A DNA stretch of 8,456 nt from Phycisphaerales bacterium (GTDB lineage: Bacteria; Planctomycetota; Phycisphaerae; Phycisphaerales; UBA1924): positions 1 through 8,456 of the forward strand of contig JAJDDH010000200.1 in the NCBI GenBank assembly GCA_029260415.1, written 5' to 3'. Of this stretch, positions 1-6,114 are shown piece after piece (the stretch's first letter is position 1; every line of letters begins with the position of its first letter). Made by a program: the position numbers and the translations under genes. Under the pieces are notes generated by a model that saw only the letters and a list, made by a program, of their open reading frames with translations, did not search any database and was not told the origin of the DNA.

Positions 1-942
1 ATCGAGCCTGGCCCAGGGGGCGATGCGGGCCTCGTTGAGCTGGGCGAGCAGCCCGGTGAAGTCCTCCCGGGCGGCGCTCCAGGCGCGCTGCGCCACGCTG
101 TCGATCAGCTCCCGGTGGTGCTCGACAAAGACCTGGCGCACGATCTCGTTGGCGCGCTCGCGGTTGTCCTGCGTGTCCAGCTCGACCGCGCCCCGGTCGA
201 TGCCCACGGCCCTCTCGATATCGCTGATGAGCGACTCGTCGAACCCCTTGGCCGCCGCGGCGACGAGGAAGTCCGCCCGGCTCATCTTCGCCTGGCGATC
301 GACCAGCGAGAGGAAGTCCGTCGCGCGCTCGTTCATGATCTGGCGCTGCGCCAGCTGCGCGCCCAGCATCTCCCGGTGGTTCACCCCGATGCGCACGTCC
401 GCGGCGCTCACGCCCAGCGAGTCGAGCAGGCCCACCGCGACGCCGATGATGTCCGCGTCCGCCTGGGCGCGCCCCTCGGGCGTGGCGTCGTCGCCGATCA
501 CGTCGCAGTTCCACTGCAGGAACTCGCGCAGGCGCCCGCGCTGGGGGCGTTCGGCGCGGAAGTACGGGCCAGCGGTGAACCACTTGCAGGGCTTGTTGAG
601 CTGCTTGGCCCGGGCCGCGTACATGCGGGCGAGGGTGGGCGTGAACTCGGGGCGCAGCGCGAACGGCGCCCGCCCGGTCTGGCGGACCTCCTCGATCTCC
701 TCGGGCGATTTCCCGCTGAACGCCTGGAACAGCTCGCCCAGGATGCCCTCGCCGCTTTTGACGGCGTACAGGTCTGTCGTCTCGAAGGTCGGGCCCTCAA
801 TTTCCTCGAATCCGTGGCGGAGTGAGGCATCCGTCCAGGCTTTCTGGATGTATCGGATTCTGGCGGTGTCCTCCGGATAGAGGTCTCGCGTGCCGCGGGG
901 AGCCTTGAGGGGCCTGGAAGGTTGTTTCGTGTCCGGGGGCAT
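1..942 (-). CDS. hisS: Histidyl-tRNA synthetase, C-terminal part cut by the window edge
   Basis: Charges tRNA-His with histidine in the cytoplasm (class II aminoacyl-tRNA synthetase). 314 codons are visible without a stop; the family usually has 420-500 residues, so the C-terminal catalytic end and the anticodon-binding domain lie outside the window. The N-terminus has the HisRS signature KAPRGTRDLYPED (residues 13-25). A motif-1 region follows near 44-58 (GFEEIEGPTFE), then the ATP/histidine-site segment ALRPEFTPTLAR (95-106), then class II motif 2 from FRAERPQRGRLREF to DVIG (128-150). The window ends just before the expected RGLxYY histidine-binding motif. The ATG at 942 is chosen because it sits 12 codons before the conserved PRGT; no strong ribosome binding site precedes it. 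It is transcribed divergently from the TPR-protein gene. The reading frame looks intact. Function is very secure; only the unseen C-terminus is uncertain. Confidence 0.96.
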   Translation of the reverse strand, partial: MPPDTKQPSRPLKAPRGTRDLYPEDTARIRYIQKAWTDASLRHGFEEIEGPTFETTDLYAVKSGEGILGELFQAFSGKSPEEIEEVRQTGRAPFALRPEFTPTLARMYAARAKQLNKPCKWFTAGPYFRAERPQRGRLREFLQWNCDVIGDDATPEGRAQADADIIGVAVGLLDSLGVSAADVRIGVNHREMLGAQLAQRQIMNERATDFLSLVDRQAKMSRADFLVAAAAKGFDESLISDIERAVGIDRGAVELDTQDNRERANEIVRQVFVEHHRELIDSVAQRAWSAAREDFTGLLAQLNEARIAPWARLD

Positions 943-1006
943 TGCCGCTAGCCTATTCGGGTCGGGGACCGCGGGCAGGGCGGACCCGGCGCCGGGAGAC
1001 CGAACG
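943..1006. promoter_or_regulatory. Divergent intergenic region hisS / TPR-protein gene
   Basis: This 64-base spacer must hold the start signals for both hisS (leftward) and the TPR-protein gene (rightward), unless promoters lie inside the coding regions. Its only AT-rich stretch is TAGCCTATT at 949-957, which could serve as a -10-like element on either strand. No convincing -35 element is visible. It also holds a 12-base palindrome at 985-996, listed separately. The promoter role is inferred from gene arrangement, not from a clear consensus. Confidence 0.3.
985..996. repeat. Perfect 12-base palindrome touching the ribosome binding site of the TPR gene
   Basis: CCCGGCGCCGGG is a perfect palindrome. 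Its last three bases are also the first bases of the Shine-Dalgarno-like GGGAG at 994-998, which lies 8 bases before the ATG at 1007. In RNA it could fold into a 4-base-pair stem (CCCG/CGGG) with a GCGC loop, or in DNA act as an operator. Palindromes of G and C are common by chance in DNA this GC-rich, so function is speculative. Confidence 0.3.
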
Positions 1007-1798
1007 ATGGGGCCGATCCCGATCCGGGCCATCCTGAGCTTCGCGACGCTGGTGGGTGTGGTGACGGCCGGGGCGGTGCTCGTGCTGGGCGCCCCGCCCA
1101 CGCACGCGGAACGATCACGACAGGCGAGCGAGCAGGCCACCCGGTCGCGCGGGATGGTCCGCGAGATCCGCGACGCGATGGAGCAGGGGCGGCTCCGCGA
1201 CGCCGAGGCCATCTCGGCGCGCCACACAGACACCTTCCCCGAGGAACCCACGGCCTGGCTCTACTACGCCCTCGTGCGTCAGCGACTGGGCGACCAGACC
1301 CAGGCCCGCCAGGGGTGGGACCGCCTGCTCGAGCTCACGGGCCCCAGGCCCGGGCGGTTCGGGATGGGGACCGAGCAGATGTTCATGCAGGCCTGGGCCC
1401 ACTACGGCGCCGGGCGCAAAGGCGACGCCTTCAGGCTCTGGTGGCAGACCGCCAACTCCACGCGCGGGCGGGCGGTGAGCGGGCAGAGCTTCTACGAGCT
1501 CGCGCACGTCATGGCCGAGCTGGGCGAGCACGAGGACGCGATCAGGGCCCTGCATCTGGCCATCGACGGCGGGTTCCAGCAGCTCGTCGTGCTCCGGGTG
1601 GACGAGACCATGGACCCGCTGCGGTCCATGCCCGGGTACCAGCGGGCGGTGGACCGGATGGTGCGCCGGAGCATGGGCCCGGAGCCCAGCCACGGGCCCA
1701 ACCATACGAACAACGGCGAGACCCGCCAGATCCTGAGCCTTGAGCCGCCGTTCGAAGAGCGCCTCCAGCGCTGGATCGAACAGTGGGGCGATCTCTGA
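1007..1798 (+). CDS. Exported TPR-repeat protein of unknown specific role
   Basis: This 263-residue protein starts with a signal peptide or membrane anchor: a hydrophobic stretch at about residues 8-28, ending with a possible signal-peptidase site after THA (residue 34), so it probably acts in the periplasm. The rest is helical with tetratricopeptide-like repeats at about 48-81 (AMEQGRLRDAEAISARH), 82-112, 122-155 and 162-195 (YELAHVMAELGEHEDAIRAL). A terminal DPLRSMPGYQRAVDRM (203-218) resembles the last repeat of many TPR proteins. The last 40 residues are polar with a small amphipathic end. TPR domains bind other proteins; no catalytic motif is visible. ATG 1007 is preferred over a GTG at 890 because it has a good GGGAG site 8 bases upstream, begins the signal peptide, and avoids overlapping hisS. 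A 100-base gap separates it from nuoG, so co-transcription is possible but not shown. Confidence 0.85.
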   Translation: MGPIPIRAILSFATLVGVVTAGAVLVLGAPPTHAERSRQASEQATRSRGMVREIRDAMEQGRLRDAEAISARHTDTFPEEPTAWLYYALVRQRLGDQTQARQGWDRLLELTGPRPGRFGMGTEQMFMQAWAHYGAGRKGDAFRLWWQTANSTRGRAVSGQSFYELAHVMAELGEHEDAIRALHLAIDGGFQQLVVLRVDETMDPLRSMPGYQRAVDRMVRRSMGPEPSHGPNHTNNGETRQILSLEPPFEERLQRWIEQWGDL

Positions 1799-1829
1799 GC
1801 CTCTGGCCCGGGGCTGGGGCGGTTTCGCC

Positions 1830-1835
1830 TACAGT
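1830..1835 (+). promoter_or_regulatory. Candidate -10 element upstream of nuoG
   Basis: TACAGT lies in the most AT-containing part of the spacer, 63 bases before the nuoG ATG. It resembles a sigma-70 -10 box (TATAAT) at four of six positions. No clear -35 box is seen 17 bases upstream. This is a weak suggestion that nuoG has its own promoter. Confidence 0.2.
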
Positions 1836-1847
1836 GTCTCCCGCCCG

Positions 1848-1876
1848 CCGGGGACCGTCCCCGGGCGCCTGCGCCC
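1848..1876 (+). promoter_or_regulatory. Two overlapping inverted repeats in the nuoG leader
   Basis: The first inverted repeat pairs CCGGGGA (1848-1854) with TCCCCGG (1858-1864): 7 perfect pairs around a 3-base loop. The second pairs GGGCG (1863-1867) with CGCCC (1872-1876) around a 4-base loop. They share bases 1863-1864, so they cannot both be fully formed. They lie 22-51 bases before the nuoG ATG. Neither is followed by a T-run, so neither looks like a standard intrinsic terminator. The role is unknown; they could affect mRNA stability or translation, or arise from GC richness. Confidence 0.3.
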
Positions 1877-1898
1877 CTCTCTGAGGCCCCCAGACCCC

Positions 1899-3680
1899 AT
1901 GCCCACCATCACGATCAACGGGACCGAGTGCGAGTTCACGCCCGGCGAGAAGATCATCGCCATCGCCAACCGCAGCGGCGTGGAGATCCCCCAGTACTGC
2001 TACCACCCGGGGCTCTCGATCCCGGCGCAGTGCCGCATCTGCCTGGGCGAGGTCTGGGCCCCCAACCCGCGCAACGAGGGCAAGCTCGAGCCCATGATGG
2101 GCGGCAAGCTCCTGCCCACCTGCTCGACCGACGCCTCCGAGGGCATGGTCGTCTACACCGACAGCCCCAAGTCCGTCGCCAACCAGAAGGCGGTGATGGA
2201 GTACCTCCTGATCAACCACCCGCTGGACTGCCCCGTCTGCGACCAGGCGGGCGAGTGCACGCTCCAGGACTTCAGCTACAAGTACGGGCGCGGGACCAGC
2301 CGCTTCGAGGAGACCAAGGTCAAGCAGCCCAAGAAGGACCTCGGGCCCAACATCTACATCTACTCCGACCGCTGCATCATGTGCACCCGCTGCGTCCGCT
2401 TCACCAAGGAGATCCCGGGCACGAGCGAGATCACCATCGACGGGCGCGGCAACAAAAGCCAGATCGATGTCTTCCCGGGCGTCCCCCTCGACAACGAGCT
2501 CGCGGGCAACGTCGTGGACCTCTGCCCCGTGGGCGCGCTGCTCGACAAGGACTTCCTGTTCAGCCAGCGCGTCTGGCTGCTCAAGTCCACCGCCGGGATC
2601 GACCCGCTGACGCCCTCGGGCGACAACATCTGGGTCGATCACAACGAGGGACGCATCCACCGACTCCGCCCGCGCGAGAACGCGGAGGTCAACGGGTGGT
2701 GGATCACCGACGAGGTCCGTTACGGCTGGAAGCACGTCCACAGCGACAACCGCCTGACCCGCCCCTGGCGCCGCCAGTTCGGCACCCTCGTCGAGACCGA
2801 CTTCGTCAAGGCCTACCGCCAGGCGCTGGACACCATCCGCGAGTCCAAGGACCACGGCGGGCGCCTCGCCCTGCTCGTCAGCCCCATGCTCACCTGCGAG
2901 GAGGCCTTCGCCCTGGGCACGCTGGCGCGTGAGCTGGACCCAGAGGCCGTGCTGGGCGTCGGGCCCGTGCCCTACGTGGGCCAGGACAAGACCTTCCCCG
3001 CGAGCGCCCAGGCGGGCGACCCCGGAGCGTTCACGATGTACGCCGAGAAGGCCCCCAACGCCCGCGGCGTGCGCCGGGCGCTCGAGGCCGTCGCGAACAT
3101 CGGCTCCCCCTCGTCCGTCCCGGGCTTTGACGACTTCATCAACCGCGCCATGCGCGCCGAGTTCGCCAGCGTCATCGTCACGGGCTCCTACCCCAGCGAC
3201 TGGGCGACGGACACCCTGCTCGACGCGCTTTCCGACCCGCACGTGATCATGATCGACTCGCACGCGAGCCGCCTGAGTGACATCGCGGACGTCATCCTGC
3301 CCGGCGCGACTTTCGCCGAGAAGGGCGGCACGTTCGAGAACGTGCACGGACTGCTCCAGGCGTTCAACCCGTCGATCCCGGTCGTGCAGTCCGCCAAGAC
3401 CGAGGGGCAGATCGCCGAGGATCTGCGCGAGCTGGCACGCGGCGGCGAGCTCGACCGCCCCAGCTACAACGTCAACGACTTCATCATCGACGAGGGCCCG
3501 GGCCAGGTGCCCGCGGGCGACGGCGGCGTCACCCTCCCCCGAGCCCGCGCCTTCGACGCCGCGACCATCCGTGAGGAGATGGCCCGGGCGAGCGACGCGC
3601 TGCGGGCGTTCACGACGGACGTGCGCACGCCGCCGGTCGCGCCCAAGCGCGAGGCGGACATGCAGGTGGTGGCGCTGTAA
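1899..3680 (+). CDS. nuoG: NADH-quinone oxidoreductase subunit G (complex I iron-sulfur subunit)
   Basis: Subunit of the peripheral arm of respiratory complex I, passing electrons from NADH toward quinone at the cytoplasmic face of the membrane. The 593-residue protein has the full N-terminal cluster set: a [2Fe-2S] cluster from Cys34, Cys45, Cys48 and Cys75; a His-ligated [4Fe-4S] cluster from His107, Cys111, Cys114 and Cys120 (HPLDCPVCDQAGEC); and a second [4Fe-4S] cluster from Cys159, Cys162, Cys165 and Cys209 (CIMCTRC, then CPVGAL). A degenerate molybdopterin-oxidoreductase domain follows (about 220-510), with a typical ATFAEKGGTFENVHG segment at 470-484. Where some bacteria have the CxxCxxxC ligands of an extra cluster (N7), residues 228-250 contain no cysteine, as in mitochondrial subunits. 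It is shorter than E. coli NuoG (about 900 residues). ATG 1899 is chosen because MPTITINGTE is the usual family start; only a distant GAGG (1883-1886) precedes it. The neighbours are not nuo genes. Confidence 0.95.
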   Translation: MPTITINGTECEFTPGEKIIAIANRSGVEIPQYCYHPGLSIPAQCRICLGEVWAPNPRNEGKLEPMMGGKLLPTCSTDASEGMVVYTDSPKSVANQKAVMEYLLINHPLDCPVCDQAGECTLQDFSYKYGRGTSRFEETKVKQPKKDLGPNIYIYSDRCIMCTRCVRFTKEIPGTSEITIDGRGNKSQIDVFPGVPLDNELAGNVVDLCPVGALLDKDFLFSQRVWLLKSTAGIDPLTPSGDNIWVDHNEGRIHRLRPRENAEVNGWWITDEVRYGWKHVHSDNRLTRPWRRQFGTLVETDFVKAYRQALDTIRESKDHGGRLALLVSPMLTCEEAFALGTLARELDPEAVLGVGPVPYVGQDKTFPASAQAGDPGAFTMYAEKAPNARGVRRALEAVANIGSPSSVPGFDDFINRAMRAEFASVIVTGSYPSDWATDTLLDALSDPHVIMIDSHASRLSDIADVILPGATFAEKGGTFENVHGLLQAFNPSIPVVQSAKTEGQIAEDLRELARGGELDRPSYNVNDFIIDEGPGQVPAGDGGVTLPRARAFDAATIREEMARASDALRAFTTDVRTPPVAPKREADMQVVAL

Positions 3681-3687
3681 GGCCTGC

Positions 3688-4131
3688 ATGATGGGCGCCC
3701 TCACCCCACGAGATCCGGACTTTGAGTCGGTCGTCCGTGCCAGCTTCGCGCGCCAGAGTTTCATGGCATCGCTCGGCGCCGAGCTCGAGCTCGTTGCCCC
3801 GGGGCGTGTCACGATCGCCGTTCGGGTTCGGGATGACCTGCTCCAGCAGCACGGGTTTGTCCACGCCGGGGTGACGGGGGCGATCGCGGATTCTGCGGGC
3901 GGGTACGCCGCGCTCACGCTGTGCCCATCGGGAACCGAGGTCCTCAGCGTCGAGTACAAGATGAACCTGCTCGCCCCGGCGCGCAGCGACCGGCTCGTCG
4001 CGGAGGGCAGGGTCATCCGCCCGGGCCGCACCATCAGCACAACACAGATCGATGTGTTCGCAGGACATGGCGATGACCGAACCCACATCGCCACCATGCT
4101 GCAGACGATCATCGCCAAGACCGGGCGATGA
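3688..4131 (+). CDS. PaaI-family hotdog-fold thioesterase
   Basis: This 147-residue protein has the size and pattern of a single-domain hotdog thioesterase that hydrolyses acyl-CoA or aryl-CoA thioesters in the cytoplasm. The key segment is HGFVHAGVTGAIADSAGG (residues 55-72), matching the PaaI/4HBT pattern HGxxHxGxxxxLxDsA, with Asp68 in the usual catalytic position. A second strand motif, LSVEYKMNLLAPA (86-98), also fits the family. The substrate cannot be told from sequence. It starts 7 bases after the nuoG stop; AAGG (3679-3682) overlaps that stop and lies 5 bases before the ATG, so translation is probably coupled to nuoG. A second ATG at 3691 is an alternative start. Its stop abuts the stop of the convergent gene. 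A functional link to complex I is not established. Confidence 0.85.
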   Translation: MMGALTPRDPDFESVVRASFARQSFMASLGAELELVAPGRVTIAVRVRDDLLQQHGFVHAGVTGAIADSAGGYAALTLCPSGTEVLSVEYKMNLLAPARSDRLVAEGRVIRPGRTISTTQIDVFAGHGDDRTHIATMLQTIIAKTGR

Positions 4132-4134
4132 TCA
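4129..4134. other. Back-to-back stop codons of two convergent genes
   Basis: The palindrome TGATCA gives TGA to the rightward thioesterase gene (4129-4131) and, on the opposite strand, TGA to the leftward 660-residue gene (4132-4134). There is no intergenic base between them. No terminator can fit between the genes, so each transcript must end inside the other gene's sequence or run antisense to it. Confidence 0.9.
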
Positions 4135-6114
4135 ACGCGATTCCGTCACGCGCCAGAGCCGGTCCGCCGACGCGTTGAGCGCCTGGCGCAGCTCCCGCTC
4201 GGCCGGGCGGTCGTCGCGGATGCTCGCCGAGGTGAGTTCTTCCGCCAGCGAGCACATGATCGCCAGCGTCTCGCGCTGATCGACCAGCCACGCCCCCTCG
4301 GGCGGCGGGCCCAGGGCGACCTCCGACAGCACACTGGTCTTCTCGGCGTCGTCGGGCCAGCGCGTGCGCAGGCGGGTGTCGAGGCGTTCGAGCAGGCGGA
4401 GCACGCGGTACCGCTCGTCCAGGGTGTTCAGCGCGCGGTCCAGACGGGTCGAGTCGCCCTGCTGTCCGAGGCGGAGGGCCGCGATGACCCGCTGGCCCAG
4501 GCCGTCGCCCAGGCGCCTGACCGTCGCCGGGGAGAGCTGCACCGCGGGCCAGCGCTGCACGCGGGCGGCGCCCGATTCGAGCGGGTCGAGCAGGGCCGCG
4601 GCTCGCTGCCAGGTCGCGAGTCGTTCGAGGCGCTCGACGCCGGCGCGGGGCTTGCCCGGGTCCGCGTCCTCGTCCGCCCACGCGCTCAGGACCGACACGT
4701 ACACCCGGGCGCAGGCGGCGCCCAGCGGGTCGCCCTCGGGGTGGGCGCTGGTCAGCGCCGCGGCGCGGGCGAGGTCCTGCGTCATCGCCGCGATGGTCGC
4801 CGCGTCCTGGGCGCTGGCGCCCTGCGTGCCCGGCGCCATCGCCAGCACACGGCCGGCGATCGCGGCGCGGTCGCCGTGGGCCTTGGGGGGGGCGCCCGAC
4901 CCCGCTGGGCCATCATCGAGCAGCGCCGAGAGCGTGAGCAGGTCTCGGGCGAGCTCGGTCGGCGCCGCGCCCGACGCGAGCACAGCCAGCGTTGCAGGAT
5001 CGGTCAGGGGCGAGTCCACGTCGAGCATCGGCGCCAGGCGGGGGACGATGCCCCGGGCCTCGAGCGTCGCTCCGCGCACGCACGAGCGCCACATCGGACG
5101 GAGCTGTCGCAGCAGCTCGGACTCGTCGCGCTGCAGGGCCGCGTCGCCGATGGCCAGGCTCAGCCCGCGCGAGGCCGCCTCGATCGCGTCGAGCGCGGGT
5201 GGGCGCTCGAGACGCTGAGCGAGGCGCTCGCGGAGCGCGCGCACGTCGTTGGTCGTCTCGAGCTGGTCGCAGAGCTCGATCAGGCGCCCCAGCCCGGCGT
5301 AGCGATCGAGCAGGTCGGCGCCGACGCGGCGCGTGGGCGGGTCGAGCATCCGCTCGCACGCGCGGGCGATCCCCGTCGCGCCCGCAACCCGCGCCCCGGG
5401 CGAGACCCACGCGGGGGGGTCGTCCAGCACGGCGCACGCGCGCCGGAACCGGGCGCTGAGCCGGTCGCCCGCGGGGGCGTACAGCGGGCGCTCGCCGGCC
5501 TGCTGCACCATCGAGGCCAGACGATCGCACGCCAGGCGAACGCCCGCGTCCTCGGCCAGCGTGGTCACGAGCTCCAGCGATCGCTCCAGGCTCGGGGATG
5601 GCCCAGCGTCAGCGCGCGAGTCGCTGAGCCAGCCCTGGGCGGGCGCCGCCCCATCGAATCCCTCGGCCAGGCGCGCCATCGCATCGCGCAGCGACCGGTC
5701 GAGATTATCCGTTGAGACCGGGATGTCGTCATGCGCCCGTCGCAGGTCGCCCACGAGCAGCAGGCGATCGACGTCATCGAGGTTCTCGCTCATCGCCAGC
5801 GCGTCGAGCTCGCTGAGGCCTCCCGCCATCGTCCGCCCGAGCAGGATCGGGACCGGGCGCCCAGTCCGCAGCAGCGCTCCGACCATCCGGCGCAGCTCGG
5901 CGGTCGGGGACCCGCCCACCAGCTCGGGGCGGTCCCGCAGGTCCGCCTGGGCGAGCAGCAGCTCGGCCAGCGCCTGCGCCGCGGGGGTCGAGCCCGACTC
6001 GGTCATGTCCGGTCGGTCGAGGTCCAGCAGCTGGGCGCGGGCGTCAGTCGAGGCCAGGGCGATCGTTGGGGCGATCGTCAGGACGAGCGTGAGCCAGCGC
6101 GTCGCGGTAGACAT
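4132..6114 (-). CDS. Exported Ala/Leu-rich helical protein of unknown function
   Basis: I do not recognise this 660-residue protein. It starts with a clear signal peptide: MSTATR, a hydrophobic core (about residues 7-22), and an AxA site (Ala25-Arg26-Ala27) before Gln28, so it is probably secreted to the periplasm. The mature part is rich in Ala, Leu, Arg and Asp, with many amphipathic helix-like stretches and few aromatic residues. It resembles a helical-repeat (solenoid-like) protein but shows no clear TPR register. About seven scattered cysteines are present; no catalytic motif or internal membrane span is visible. ATG 6114 is chosen because it begins the signal peptide; the frame stays open to 6309, but that upstream part is antisense-like Arg-rich sequence inside the glycosyltransferase gene. 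It overlaps that gene by 71 bases and lacks its own ribosome binding site, suggesting coupled translation. C8 and C7 runs (coding strand) occur within it. Confidence 0.75.
   Translation of the reverse strand: MSTATRWLTLVLTIAPTIALASTDARAQLLDLDRPDMTESGSTPAAQALAELLLAQADLRDRPELVGGSPTAELRRMVGALLRTGRPVPILLGRTMAGGLSELDALAMSENLDDVDRLLLVGDLRRAHDDIPVSTDNLDRSLRDAMARLAEGFDGAAPAQGWLSDSRADAGPSPSLERSLELVTTLAEDAGVRLACDRLASMVQQAGERPLYAPAGDRLSARFRRACAVLDDPPAWVSPGARVAGATGIARACERMLDPPTRRVGADLLDRYAGLGRLIELCDQLETTNDVRALRERLAQRLERPPALDAIEAASRGLSLAIGDAALQRDESELLRQLRPMWRSCVRGATLEARGIVPRLAPMLDVDSPLTDPATLAVLASGAAPTELARDLLTLSALLDDGPAGSGAPPKAHGDRAAIAGRVLAMAPGTQGASAQDAATIAAMTQDLARAAALTSAHPEGDPLGAACARVYVSVLSAWADEDADPGKPRAGVERLERLATWQRAAALLDPLESGAARVQRWPAVQLSPATVRRLGDGLGQRVIAALRLGQQGDSTRLDRALNTLDERYRVLRLLERLDTRLRTRWPDDAEKTSVLSEVALGPPPEGAWLVDQRETLAIMCSLAEELTSASIRDDRPAERELRQALNASADRLWRVTESR

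Noticed and set aside
23..880. Two long plus-strand open frames (23-880 and 115-825)
   Set aside because: They lie antisense to the clearly recognisable hisS and have Ser/Arg/Ala-rich translations with no family features.
890..1006. Upstream GTG start for the TPR protein
   Set aside because: It would add 39 residues before a clear signal peptide and overlap hisS. The ATG at 1007 has a good ribosome binding site.
1815..1846. Possible terminator hairpin after the TPR gene (GGGCGG against CCGCCC)
   Set aside because: The loop is about 19 bases, there is no T-run, and short GC complements are frequent here.
1740..1898. 53-codon upstream extension of nuoG
   Set aside because: It overlaps the end of the TPR gene, and NuoG proteins begin at the MPTITINGTE-like segment at 1899.
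1542..4118. An 858-codon open frame on the minus strand across the TPR gene, nuoG and the thioesterase
   Set aside because: It is antisense to secure genes, its translation is Val/Gly/Ala/Arg/Asp-rich low-complexity sequence with no motif, and such long shadow frames are expected in very GC-rich DNA.
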